Below are positions 1 to 12,600 of a stretch of 64,000 nt of DNA, piece by piece. The notes beneath the pieces were generated by a model. The model was not told the origin of the DNA and made no database searches. It was given only the letters and a program-made list of their open reading frames with translations. This DNA comes from Pelodera strongyloides (Eukaryota; Nematoda; Chromadorea; Rhabditida; Rhabditidae): positions 62,001 to 126,000 of the forward strand of contig JAANDG010000343.1 of the NCBI GenBank assembly GCA_036852015.1, read 5' to 3'. Position 1 is the stretch's first letter, and each line of letters begins with the position of its first letter. The position numbers and the translations under genes were made by a program.

Positions 1-1565
1 TCAATCACTGATTAGGGAAAATTAAAGCGAAATACCGGCCAGTTTTTGAAACGCATCGAGTACACTAGCATTTTTATGCAGCTTATGCAAATTTACAAAA
101 TCTAGCTGAATTCGAGCAAATTTGCATAAATACGTAAGATTTCAGTTGCCTACGATGCGTTTCAAAAACCGACCGGTATTGTAGCATAATTAAGAATACA
201 CTACCTATGCCGCCTATGCAAAAGTAACACTTCATAATTTTCACTGACAAATACCTCCCTTACATATATGTATATGATAAGATACCTCTAAATTCTTTCA
301 CTAAATATCGTGTCTGGCTGTAACGGGCTGCATTTCGTAAGATTCCGTCCCATCATATTCCCAGTTCTAAATGTAGTAATTCTTGTCTAAAGTCCTCGGA
401 ATGGCCCATTACAAAGATGATAAGCGTTCCACAATCATTTGTGTTATAGACTAAAAGAAAAGCAAACAGTTGTCAGTTCTTTATCGTAAAATCCGTGTTT
501 TTGTCCAAGAAAATGCCGTCTTTTACCATTTTTCCAACTTTTTTTATAAGCAATTTGCAGTGATTTAGTTGGTGATAACCACAAGAATACGACGGTGGTC
601 CTGATCTTTTTTTAATTTTCATAGAAAATTAAAATTTGGGAGGGGGGGGGGCTTTCGGTAATATAACTTTGAAGAATTCCTCAAATTAATAACGAAGATC
701 ATCTAGAAAACAAACAAAAAATGCCTGCACACATGGTATTTTCAATTCACAGACAAACAATCGCAACTAAATACTTTTATTAAATATTTTTCACTAATAA
801 AGATTATTAAATATTTAATTTGATAATATTGGTTTTGTCCGGATAAAATCTAATTTTTGGTTTTCAAATCTCCGTGGAAATCGACCACGAAATGAAGGGT
901 AGAGTTCCTTGCCGGAAGATGGAGAAGGCGCATAGTCGACAGTTTGTCCAGAGGAATTTCCTGCAAATAATATCAGCTATTATCTCATTTTATAAAACAA
1001 CTGAACTGCAAAAAGTAAATTTGAAGGCTGTCTGGGTCTCGGGATTCTACTTAAGCTACTTAGCGTAAGTTCGAGCCTCACAAGAATTTCCGGAAGCGAT
1101 TTCCCGAATAGTTTATTTTCCGTAACTTATTTTACAATGTTCTCTTTCCTGCTAGCTGAAGCTTAACATTTCCGATGTTCTAAGCCTTTAAAAGCGTACA
1201 TTTAGTAAAGTTTCATTTGTGTTTACGGATCTTTATCATTATTTGATAGAGGGAGAGAAGAGCAGAGAGAATATGAGAGGGAGACAGGGAGAGAGGCAGA
1301 GAAACAGTGAGAGAAACAGAGAGAGAGAGGAAGAATGAGAGAGCTAAACACAGTTATGTTCTCCGGAACCGGAAGCTCTAATCCACAAAAGCTCAGAAAA
1401 GTTTTTGATTTTGAAACTCGTAGGTAAACAAAAAACAGATTAGGTGTGGGTGTAAAAGATATAGATTATCTTCAAATTATTCAATAATATGTATTTATTA
1501 TTCAATGATTACATCACAATATAGGGTATTGCAGACACGGGATTTTTATTGTATTTCATAATTTG
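1..1565. other. Gene-free left edge
   Basis: No coding exon could be supported here. It holds one short inverted-repeat element at the far left (described separately), a G run near 641-651, a GA-rich purine stretch at about 1245-1340, and otherwise AT-rich sequence without long open frames or good splice pairs. Confidence 0.6.
22..194. mobile_element. Short inverted-repeat element, family 1 (copy 1)
   Basis: The left end reads TTAAAGCGAAATACCGGCC and the right end is its degraded inverse (AAACCGACCGGTATTG). The interior carries the family motif of TATGCAAAT, CGAGCAAATT and TACGTAAGA. About 170-190 bases, no coding capacity: a MITE-like non-autonomous DNA element. The TTAA at the end suggests a piggyBac-like target, which is inference. 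Confidence 0.75.
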
Positions 1566-2070
1566 TCATAAATAAGCCAGTTGCAAATTGCAAGTGTGGA
1601 ATGAGTTCGCATTCTCAAACACACCGTCGGGGTAATTCATATAGCGAGAAAGGGGATCGAAGTATCCATTTAATATCATTATGTGGACTTGAATACTGCT
1701 ATAAATTATGTTTTTAATATAAGATGCACAACAGTCACATTCTTCTATAACTAACAGTCACAAACGTTGTAGCAGTTCTAATTTATCACCACGGAGATCT
1801 AATTGTAATCGTTGAGCTGTCATCTACCCCAACCATCTTATTCCTAACTTGGATGGTAAGTAAGTAAGTTGGTCAGCCTACCCGGGACTTCGACCCATCG
1901 ATTACCGATGTTCCCTGTAACCCCATGGTACAGCCACACCGTGGTACTCATTCGTGTAACTCAACTATTGAAGAAAAAAGATATAATAGTAGTCGGAGAA
2001 TAATATGCATGTATGTATTACCTGCATCGGCGATCCCCGCTTTCTGATGAAATGGATGTTTCCCGGAAAG
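1566..2070 (-). other. Two possible extra 3' exons of the RING-like gene
   Basis: Exon 2022-2070 (acceptor TTTTTCAG, donor GTAATA) and a terminal stretch 1566-1687 can be spliced in phase to give ...GKHPFHQKAGIADA joined to VHIMILNGYFDPLSRY..., ending at TGA. They could form an alternative 3' end for the gene to the right if its last exon is spliced at GTAATT just before its TAA stop. However, that junction places exon 2022-2070 in a different frame from the one that links to 1566-1687. So either these belong to another transcript or one junction is misassigned. Confidence 0.35.
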
Positions 2071-2227
2071 CTGAAAAATGAATTCCATCAACGAACAAGT
2101 AATAATGATAGGCGTATATAATATTATACTTAGAAGCATGGGAAATATATAATAAGAAATAATGAGTAATAGCATAATATCAATAAATCAGTAAAAACTA
2201 ATTCATGCTCAATCATAAAGTGTAAAA

Positions 2228-3771
2228 TTACTTGGTTTCGGTGATCTTCTCTAATCGGCTATTTGCCATCATCTTCAACGAGTTCAGAACGGATTCCGAA
2301 GCCGGAATTTCACGCTGAAATGAGGAAATGGGAAAAATATAAAGAATATCACCTAAGTGATCTACGGTAGCCGGGTGGATCCACACTAACTACGAACCTA
2401 TCAAAAGAACAGAACTTTTCATTTAATCTATTTGAAAGTGTATCCTTAAACTCACTTCAAAATGAGTCCTTCTAATAGTCTTGTGCGGTCCCGGTTCAAT
2501 AACAATCACACGCACACAGATCACTTCATTCGAGGCAGTGGTCACAATCTGAAGATGGAGGTGAAACGAATAAGGTAGTCTTTTTTAATTATCACCAGTT
2601 TTAGCCACCGTTTAGTTACGCATCTTCATCTACGCAACTAGCTAAAGTCGTCAAACTATGTATAAAAAACCGCGTATATGTAATATTTTGCACCGTTGAA
2701 TACAGTTGACCGCATGGTTTTTCCAGTTACTTTTTTAGTCGCACAAAAAATAATTAACAAACATAAATAATAATAAATGCCCACCGCATCACTGTTGGTC
2801 GAATTAATAATGGACGATGTGAATGCACTAGTCTCATTATTCGAGGGAGGGGCACTACTGTAATTGACTCCATTACGCGATTTTGCTCTGTTACGAGGGT
2901 TCGGAGACAGCGACACCGAAGTTTCACCACTGCAAAAGTTGATGGAATGTGAAAATCACACTTGATGTCTATTTTCCTTTGAAAAATTTTCATCAGATTA
3001 TATATTCAGCATTTTTTTTAAAGATGTGGTGTGTGGTGCAATGATGAGAATATTTTGGCATGGCAATTTGTTACTAAAAAAAATAAAGTAAAACTCCGCG
3101 CACAGAAGGATGATCAGCCACAGCCACTACAGTGCGGCATACCCCCTATAATTGTAATTGGTGCGCGGCGGGCGCGCCACGAGTGCGCGACAGCGATATG
3201 CCGCACCAATGGCGCACCCTTGCTCACACATATGGCGCACCCGCCGCGCACCAATTACAATTAGAGGGTGTGTGCCGCCCCGCAGTGGCGGATCACCCTT
3301 TTGTGTTTGTGCGACGCGAAAGTGTGGTGTTTCATTCAGGGTAACCTCATCTGTCACCACAGGATGCAATTATTTTCTCCCAACATACATATTTGAAACT
3401 GTTCCCCACTTTTCATGGCGTCTCCTCTGTGACGTCTCCTTCTTTCTCTTTCCACAAGATCCGAATTCGGGCTAAATGTGCACTGTAATAAACTAATCTG
3501 ACTTTAGGTATACTGTAACTATTGGAGTACCGTAACATATGCAGTGTGAATCAATAATTACTGTACCTTTTTCTGTCTCTCCCTCTCCATGGTAATCACG
3601 TACTCGTCGTAATAACTCTTAATCACATCATGCGGAAGATGTCCGGCCATCATTGCACGGTAACAGTCGAAGGAGGAACAGCCCTCGGTACCTGAAAGGT
3701 AAACTCAGTCTATGTATCTTTGTTCATTGTTTCTCCTCGCTCGAATAATCCTATGACGCTATCTCTCTCTC

Positions 3772-3808
<37 letters not shown>

Positions 3809-5840
3809 GAGCAACTCCCGTTATTTGGTACATGATTCATTAGGTACCGCTCACCATCAGGATTGACGACAATGTAACGGCAGTTCTCGCACAAGTAGTG
3901 CCCACATCTTCCCAGAACGGTCAACTCTCCCGGACGATGGGGACGACCACACGGGCCATCACACACAACACCTTAGGAAGAATAGAAGGTGATAGAAGGA
4001 GGCTTACGATTCCTTTACGGTTATTTGTTGTTATTACATACAATGGTTAGAATAAAGCTTTTTTCCGCGCCAGCTTTATTATATACAAAGTACAAGCACT
4101 TTTACGATGTATATTTCTAAAAGTAACAAGAATAAGTTGATACCAGTAGAGTCGCTTCCCTTCGATCCGTTACTTTCCACACTGGTAACCGCTTCCGAAG
4201 TGCCGTCTGTGAGAATTTCGTTATTTGGTGAAATAATAAATAATCGTTTTTTTCCCTATTTATTGATGTCACGGAATTATATATACATATATTATGTATG
4301 AGAGAGGAGAAACACTGAAAATGTGAGTTATGAAAGCTCTGTTGGATATCACGATACAGCATATGATTTCCCTCACCATATGCCACCTTGTGTTCCTCCT
4401 CCTTTGTCTCCTCCCATGTCACTGAGTAAGTAAATCGGATCCTAAATGAACTTTTAAAGTTATGTAGGGAATTATTTTTAGTGAGATTGAAAATATGCGC
4501 ATTTTGGACCTGACCTTCAACTCTCCAAATTAGTACATCTTTTAATAACCAACTTATTGCTCTTCTGATTATATCTCGCCGACAGCACGCATTCGGAGGG
4601 CAGCACCGCAGCCGAACCGACCACTGAGGGAAGGTACGCAGCAACATCTACATCACCACTGTAATGGGAAGTTGATTATTATGAGATTCTTCACAATGAA
4701 GTGACTTATGCTTCGCAAATGTTTACCAATGGGCTCTAATAGCGATAGTCAAATGGTCAACGCCCGGTCGCCAAACGGTTGGAAACCATTTGATCATGGC
4801 GAAAACTATTTGATCATGGCGTGAAGTTAACTAATCATTAGCAGGATATTCACTACGTCTAGAAGATGATCCATATGTCTCACAATCAGACGTTTGCCAT
4901 TGGCTCTTACAAGTCTTATACTGCCTATGGCATAAGGAGCATGGTTTTGAAGGCGGAGCTTGTCTCCTTATCAGAGTTACGTGAGAGATTACATTTTGTA
5001 CTATTTCCTCAATCAGGAGGGTTCGCGTTTACTTAGCACTCTTAGATCGACTTTTATTTTATAAAAAAAAACCAACCCGTTGTTGTACATTTTGGCTATC
5101 GGAAGCGTTGACAAGTCACTTTATTTGCAGCACACAAACCGTGCCCTAATAACTGTAAAATAATTTGCATAGTGTTTTTTGGTCTTTTATAGTTGGGTGT
5201 TTTGCATATACTTGCCGTTAGGTCATCACGAAGTGTGCCAGCGCTAAACTTGCGTTTCATGGTGAACTTATAAGTTGTACAGGTCTTGTATATATTTGAT
5301 GTGTACGGTCTAGATGAATTTTTATGTAGAGAGAAAGAGTGTAAGGGCGCGTTGATGCCCGAAAGAAAAAAAATCCCATTCGATGGCCGAAAATAAATTA
5401 CTTGGAGAATTAAAAAAAAAAATTTTTTTCGGGTTTTCTCCGCGTATCTTGTTTTTGCATTGTCTTTAAAAAAAATTCTTTTCTCCCATCCACGGCCGAA
5501 AATGGATTTTTTGCTTTCTTTCGGTCATCTTAAAGGCGCCCTAAAGAAAGAGTGTATTTAAATATTCCAAGTACAAATGTATTAATTCTATATATATTTC
5601 CGACATTACAGGGAGATGTAAGTCAGGCTATATATGCCTCATTTCCCAGTCCAAACAGCACTTCACCTAACTCTAACGCTAATCGTCCATAATTACTATG
5701 GACTACATCTTCGGAAAATCGAAACACGTACATTCCATATGTTTGACTAAGTTTTTGTCGGATAATTTTCCATAGACGTGTTACAGTAGCCCTCACCAAA
5801 TTAGTCAATTTAGGGCAGAGAATTCTTTCAGCAAACATTC
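2228..5840 (-). CDS. RING-like zinc-binding protein (5' end unresolved)
   Basis: Multi-exon gene read on the minus strand. Exons I support: 4537-4658, 3855-3971, 3562-3691, 2785-2929, 2456-2548 and 2228-2314, all joining in phase with GT-AG introns; a probable upstream exon ends at 5840. The exon pair 3855-3971/3562-3691 encodes CVVCDGPCGRPHRPGE, then RCGHYLCENC, then CSSFDC. This is a C-x2-C, C-x-H-x2-C-x2-C, C-x4-C series like a RING finger, although the last pair is spaced wider than usual. A RING fold would suggest a ubiquitin ligase, which is inference. After it comes a charged helix (EYVITMERERQKK), a Ser/Asn-rich linker, and a beta-rich segment (EVICVRVIVIEPGPHKT) ending ...KITETK. Exon 3562-3691 uses the donor that keeps the frame (CA/GTAATT); a stronger-looking donor 5 bases earlier would break it. 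The 5840 exon (MFAERILCPKLTNL...) cannot yet be joined in phase to 4537-4658, so an exon is missing between them. Confidence 0.72.
3097..3320. repeat. Palindromic GC-rich element in an intron
   Basis: Two arms of roughly 75 bases (about 3097-3172 and 3238-3320) are inverted copies centred on GGTGCGCGGCGGGCGCGCCA-like sequence, with AATTGTAATTGG in each arm. It lies in the intron between exons 3562-3691 and 2785-2929 of the RING-like gene. It produces overlapping open frames on both strands that are artefacts of the palindrome. Probably a foldback or MITE-type insertion. Confidence 0.7.
3764..3808. repeat. CTGT/CT microsatellite
   Basis: A pyrimidine-rich simple repeat with CT and CTGT units, lying in the intron just downstream (on the minus strand) of the Cys-rich exon 3855-3971. 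Confidence 0.9.
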
Positions 5841-6678
5841 CTGCAAGTATAAAATTAATCAGAGATTTTAATTAGTCTTGTTATTCCTTCTCGGAATAGC
5901 CTTTTCAACGACATAGCTTCACTTTTCCCCGCCCCTTTGTTTGGGTCGAAGTTTATTGCCCGGCTTTCACCGTTTTTTCGAATTCTTCCGTGAGTTTATG
6001 AGAAAAAGCTTCTAGAATATTAAATTCATTAATAATCTGTTATCTAATAACGCGGTTTAAACAAGCTGATCTTTTTATATCATAAGCCGCCGAAGCAAAA
6101 CAAACGCTAAAAACCATCAGAACACATCTCTCTCTAAAATTCTCTCCTGTCTCGTGTCTCCTCAAAAAAAAAAAAACTCTGCTGCCATAACGTGCTGCAC
6201 TCTATAGCACATAAACACTCTCTCCGCCCTTTATCGTCTGCGGCCTATGTTATTTTTAGCCGCGTTATAGAAATCACTATTTTGTTTTCACTTTTCGTGC
6301 GTGCACTTCACTCTCCCTCCCCTCCCTTGTCCCACTCTGGGAATCACCCGGGTCACTCTTTTTTAAAATTTGCACTTTACACTTTCAAATACGAGTGTTC
6401 CGTTTGTTTATAGCGAATCACATAGACGGTCTTCGATGCTTTAGTTATTAAAATTCGCTTTTTATGCGTGCCTTTTTTGTGAACAACTAGGTAGTCTTTA
6501 TGGTGCGTATGTATCTATACCGTTATTATGACACATCGGTTCTTATTTTTAGACTCTAAATATATCGTGATGCTGCCTTTCTTTGTTTGAAATGTTGCAG
6601 ACGCTACACGCCCCTAGTCATTTTGTTTTATGAATGAAATATTGTTTACAAAATCATTATTATTATTATTTTCTTCAG
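5841..6678. promoter_or_regulatory. Divergent intergenic region between RING-like gene and CAD
   Basis: The interval separates the probable 5' region of a minus-strand gene from the plus-strand CAD gene. It is AT-rich with pyrimidine-rich patches (TCTCTCTC near 6127) and an A run near 6165. I see no clear TATA box or other named promoter element. Both promoters presumably lie here, if the outermost exon at 5840 is correct. Confidence 0.4.
6669..6678 (+). promoter_or_regulatory. Probable trans-splice acceptor of CAD
   Basis: TTTTCTTCAG is a good nematode acceptor that ends 8 bases before the CAD start codon. The only bases between are GGGCCAAT. No upstream in-frame coding exon is visible. This fits spliced-leader addition. 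A cis-spliced 5' UTR intron would look the same. Confidence 0.6.
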
Positions 6679-6686
6679 GGGCCAAT

Positions 6687-9600
6687 ATGAGCTGGGAGAC
6701 AATGAAGGCCACTCTATACCTGGACGATGGATCTGCCTTTCAGGGACAGATTTTTGGAGCCACAAAGAGTGTGGTTGGAGAGATTGGTCAGTTTTGACTT
6801 CAATGTTTTGTGTACTCACTAATCTTATAATCTATGTAGCTACTTTAATCAAAACCGTTATTTTGTTGTTATTATAGTCGTTTAGTGTTCCAAACTGGAA
6901 TGGTTGGATATGTTGAATCTCTCACGGACCCTTCATACGCTGACCAACTACTCACCCTCACTTACCCTTTGATCGGTAACTATGGAGTCCCGGATCAGTC
7001 CCTGGTTTGTTTCCATTCAATGTTCATACACGTTCATCACATCTAATAGCGCCCACATTTGTATTGTGAGCCTTTTATGTACTCCACTCAATATTATATA
7101 TACTAAACTCTATTAATATGTTTTAAAAGAGATCGAAATAGACAGAGAGAAACACTGCATTATTCTATATTAAAGGTCGATGAGTTCGGTCTTCCAGCTG
7201 CATTCGAAAGTGATAAAGTCTGGCCTGCCGCCCTTATCGTTGACAAGTACGTTTGTTAGTTTGTTTGTTTTTATTCTTTTGTTCATTACCGGTTTTTGAT
7301 TTTGGGTGCTATTAGTGCGTTCCCGAACTGTGCGTTACGCTCCTCCGTGGATTCCGCTTCTGAAGATGCTAATCGTGTGACTCCAGAATATGCATCGACT
7401 CAGAAGAATCACACTGGGAGAGTATGAAAAGTTTGTCTACATATCTCCGGGAGGCCGGAGTCCCGGGTCTTGCCGGTGTTGACGTCAGAATGCTTACGAA
7501 GAAAATCCGCGAACAAGGAACTATGAAGGCTAAGGTGTGTTCATGAGGGTTATTTGAGTTTCATCCCTCGCAGTTTATGGGAAATTGAAAATTAATCTCA
7601 CTCAACTATTTTATTCACGATTTTGCTCATTAGATCCGACCGTCTGTTTTCTATGTCCGTGTAGTTTGTGTGATCGTTGCCGTGAGACATACACTGCCGT
7701 CTTCCCGGACACTCCTGCTTTCCTGTTATTTCTCGCTCAGTTCCCAGTGATTAAGTCTAGACTTTTCCCGCGGGTTGTGGTCACTCGGCCGTCGGTCAAT
7801 ATCAATATCTCTTATCGCATGTGTTATCTCCTAATGTTCAATGGCTGTCACCCTATCTCCCGACGGTTGTAAAAGAACGGGCAATCCCGTTTTTTCTCAG
7901 CAAAGATTTGACCCCGAGTGACCGCTTGTGAAAAAAAAGTCGAACGTTGATTGAAGTGCGTTCTATTTTAGCGTCAAGTGTCAAGGGACAATTGGGGGTA
8001 TAGTTTAATAGTTTTTTGTGTGATAACATATTGTAATAGGTGATTATTTTAGTTGATTATCGAAGGCGATGATGTGTCGTCCTATCCGTTCAAAGACATC
8101 AATGCAGAGAATTTGGTGGCTAAAGTATCTAGAAAGGTGAGCGGTGGATGTTGTTATAATACGCTTATGCGGAACGTATATAAAATATGCATATATAAAA
8201 TTTCGATTGTATATTCTATGCTGTGTGATGTATATTCACGGTCGTTATTTATGGTTAGCAGTATGTCGTAAAAAATATCGAAATTAAACTGCTTTTGTAT
8301 GTGACTGTTTTGTTGGAACGAGTTGTTGGTCTAGGGGTCTCGTTGAAAGTAGTTCTTTATATTCATTTAACATGTTACTTTAGTCTGAGGAAGTGTTCGG
8401 TCACGGTGATGTGACAATTGTTGCCGTTGATTGTGGACTGAAGAACAATCAGATCAGATGTTTGGCGAACAGGGGGGCCACTGTCAAAGTGGTACCATGG
8501 GACCACCCTTTCGATTCTGATAAGGGTACGTTTCTAATCATTTTTCCTTCGTAATCATTAGACATCGTTGTGCATTATGCACGAAATGACGAAAACCAAT
8601 GGTAATGGTACCCTAGCTCTTTAATTCCGAGTTCCCACGTGGTTACTTGCCTAATAATTGAAAACTGAAGGAAAAACAGGAAACGTGATGTTTCAGGTTT
8701 GTATTATTAGTAAACTTGTGTCAGCTCGACATTGCATCTTGTATCCGAAAGTACGAGTCGTATTTCCGAACTTTTAGCCATTTTGTAGGCACACACTGTT
8801 TCAAAATTAATAATTCTCTCCTATTCAGAAGTTGATGGTGTTTTCCTTTCAAATGGACCCGGAGATCCAGAGAAGTGTTCGAAAATCGTTGATCGTCTGA
8901 GAAATGTTCTGAAGAGGGGAACGACCCCAGTATTCGGTATCTGTCTTGGACACCAGCTTCTAGCTAGAGCTGCAGAAGCGACCACCTATAAGTTGAAGTG
9001 AGTGACTCATTGAGTTTATTCTCAGAATAATTATATATAGAAAACCTTCCACACTTGTTCCATGTACTTGATTGATGTTGTACTTGATTGATTGTATGGG
9101 TGAATAAAGTAGTGATATAGTGTGAGGAAGGGATATTACACAGTTCAGAAAGTTGAAATGTATCATACACAATTGTGGATCGATTAACTCTAGTGCGGTA
9201 ACCTTGTATTCTTTCCGATTGTACTGTACCATATTCACCCATTCTAAGGTACGGTAACCGCGGACACAATCAGCCTTGCACACATGAGGGAACTGGCCGA
9301 TGCTTCATCACAAGTCAAAATCACGGATTCGCTGTGAGTTTACACTCGTCTGAAACTTTGATTTTGTGTGTATAAAATTATCGATTGTCTCTTATCCACC
9401 TAAGTGCCATTAAAATTATTACCTACTTTTGTGGCTATATTAGCACACAGAAACATTCCTACTTTTAGGTCGATGTAGATAGTCTTTCTGCTGATTGGCG
9501 ACCTCTCTTCACCAACGAAAATGACAAGACAAACGAGGGAATCGTGCACAAGACGAAACCGTTCTTCAGGTTTGTTTGTATCCTGGATTAGAGTTAGTCC

Positions 9601-12600
9601 TATTAGTTTGACCCTTTTCTTCGACTGAGTGTTCCTCTTTTTGCCCAGGGATTTATATTACTCCAGAGGTCGAAATGAGGTCCGTGGGTATTTATATTCA
9701 AATATTATAGTCATAGTTTCTTCCCTTTTTTATTATTATTGTATTCATATTTTACATTATTACTCTTATTGGTGTTTACAAAATGTTGTATATACTATTT
9801 AATTGCAGTGTTCAATTCCACCCTGAACACCGTGCCGGACCAGAGGACTGCGAATTTCTATTTGACATTTTTTTGGATGCTGTACGACGGGCAAAGAAGG
9901 GAGAATCTGTTTGGTTGGTGGTTTTTGTTAACTATACGTTTATAGTGTTTAGTGTATGCTCTTCATCTGTTATTTATTCATTTCTGTGATATCAACATCA
10001 TTATGTTAGTGGTTGTTTAGCGTTGATAGTGAAATCACGTCGAAGATCCGCTACGAGTCGAAGTACGAGATCCGACCGCAAAGGAAGGTGCTTGTTCTCG
10101 GATCTGGTGGCCTGACAATCGGACAAGCTGGAGAATTTGACTACAGTGGTGCTCAGGTGGGATCATTCATGTTTCTTAATCCTTTTGAGCTTTATGTTTA
10201 TATTTAGCAACCTGTGACCTCCGTGTTTAGTTGTTTTTCCTTACATTTACAGCTAGAGTTTAATTTTGCATAGTGAAAACTGAAAACATTATGCAGTTAA
10301 TCGTTGCGTGATTGTATTTCGTTCCAGGCTCTCAAAGCTCTCCGCGAGGAGGGTATCCGTACGGTTCTGATCAATCCCAATGTGGCGACGGTGCAGACGA
10401 GCAAGGGATTTGCTGATCTCACATATTTTTTGCCAATCACCAAGGAATACGTCTCGGATGTGGGTTTATATTATTTTGCCTTTCTATTCTAGTGCTCTCA
10501 CGGGTTCTATTGTGGTGTCGAGGTGTCTTATTCACTATATCTTTGAAGTTATTGTGAAGTATCCCACCCCTTTGATGAGTCATATGGGGCTTCGTGTTTT
10601 TGTGAATTCTCTGATGTTGTTATGCATGTGTAACACATTTGCTTTCTTGCAGGTGATCAAAAAGGAACGCCCAACTGGAATTCTTTGTACTTTTGGTGGT
10701 CAAACAGCTCTGAACTGTGCGATTGATCTACACAAAGACGGTATCTTCGAGCAGTATAATGTGCAGGTAGTGACAGCCATTTTCTTCCGTATGTAATGCA
10801 CACAGTTTATTGAGTCTACCTATAGCTTATCGCCTTATAATCCATATGAAACATTTAGATTTGTCCCGTTCATTCATGAGACTGGACACTGTGCTTTTAT
10901 TCTCTGGATCTAATAAATTTTTTCAGGTGTTGGGAACACAAATCCAAACGATCATGAATACAGAGGACAGAGAGAAGTTCAACGAAGAAATGGCTTCGAT
11001 TGGAGAACAAGTGGCCCCGAGTAAGGCGGCCACCACAATGGAAGGAGCAATCAAGGCTGCTGATGAGGTATTTGGAGTTCCGCCTACATTATGCGGTGTC
11101 CGCGCGGTGTTTGGTAAACTCGTGCGGTCTCCGTGCGTTGTTTGACCGCACGCGGTGCCCATGCGGTGTCTATGCGGTCATGCGGTTATGCGGTGCGGAG
11201 TACAATTGGCCGTTTTGGCTGGCATTTTGCAAGATTTATTCTCTATGAGGGGGGCTCTTATGTTAACTGCTATTGCACTTATCGAACAATAATGGCGCTC
11301 GTACACTCATGATTCGAATGATCCTATAGTGGGGTATATATTTAGAAACTTAGAAAGTCACATGTTTGATATCTAGTCTATTTTCTTCTATTTTTATTTG
11401 GTAGATTTTCTAATGTCTTTTCAGTTGGGCTACCCTGTTCTGGTGCGTGCTGCCTATGCTCTTGGAGGTCTTGGATCTGGTTTCGCATCTTCTCGTGATG
11501 AGTTGATCAAAATTGCTCAACAAGCACTGGCTCACTCGGATCAAGTCCTTGTCGACAAGAGTCTCAAGGGATGGAAAGAGGTTTGTATTTATATCAAGTG
11601 TTCTGTAATATATTATAGATTGTGTGCATCAGAGGATCCTATGAACTGAGTGTTTGTTGTGAGCAAAACGTTTATCGTGGTCTTGTCTTGTCTTGTCTTG
11701 TTTTTGATATTTCGATCTGTTACCATTATTTTGCAGGTGGAATACGAAGTGGTGCGCGATGCGTACGATAACTGTATCACTGTGTGCAATATGGAAAACG
11801 TGGATCCGCTGGGAATTCATACAGGAGAATCGGTAAGTCACCCTCAGTCTTTTATTCGTTGTTGTAAGCTTAGAGCTAAAGTTGTATCCCCTATATTTGC
11901 GTCACTATTTTTGTGTAAATTCGCGACAGGAATTTAATGCTCTCCACTCTTTCCAGGTTGTTGTTGCCCCTTCACAGACTCTGTCCGATCGTGAGTACAA
12001 TATGCTGAGAACTTGTGCCATCAAAGTGATCAGACATCTGGAAATTATTGGAGAGTGCAACATTCAGTACGCCCTCGACCCGCATTCTCATCAGGTAGGG
12101 AGAGACGCTAAATGATTGTATTATTTTTCCCTTCGGTAAAGGCAGGTATGGTCTTAGAATTGCGAAGTTATTATATTCCGAAATTTGGAACGTTAGTGAA
12201 ACATCACGTTTCCCCTATTGTTTGTGAATATTTGAGTATTGTAAAATCAATGGAGTAATAGTGTGATATGAATGAAGTGTGTTGTATTCTCTGTGATGTA
12301 TTCTGTTATTTATATTTGAGTGAGTGATGATGTATAACTGTGTATTTTAGTACTTCATCATTGAAGTGAATGCCCGTCTCTCTCGTTCGTCTGCTCTCGC
12401 TTCAAAGGCGACAGGATATCCATTGGCATATGTGGCTGCAAAACTGGCACTCGGACAACATTTGCCAGTTATACGGTTAGTTATTTCGATGTTGAGTGTG
12501 GCTTTCAAATATAATGTCGTTCTTGCATCACTGACCTTCGTAGCTACCTTACGTTTATACTGTGTGTGAAACTCTTTGCTTTAGAAACTCTGTCACTGGT

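Noticed and set aside
3127..3475. Several GC-rich overlapping open frames
   Set aside because: They mirror each other across a palindrome and show no splice context.
4117..4647. 176-codon minus-strand open frame
   Set aside because: The first part is in a different frame from the exon (4537-4658) that joins in phase to the Cys-rich exon; the rest is AT-rich intron.
10923..11162. Minus-strand frame across CAD exon 14
   Set aside because: Shadow of a homology-supported plus-strand exon.
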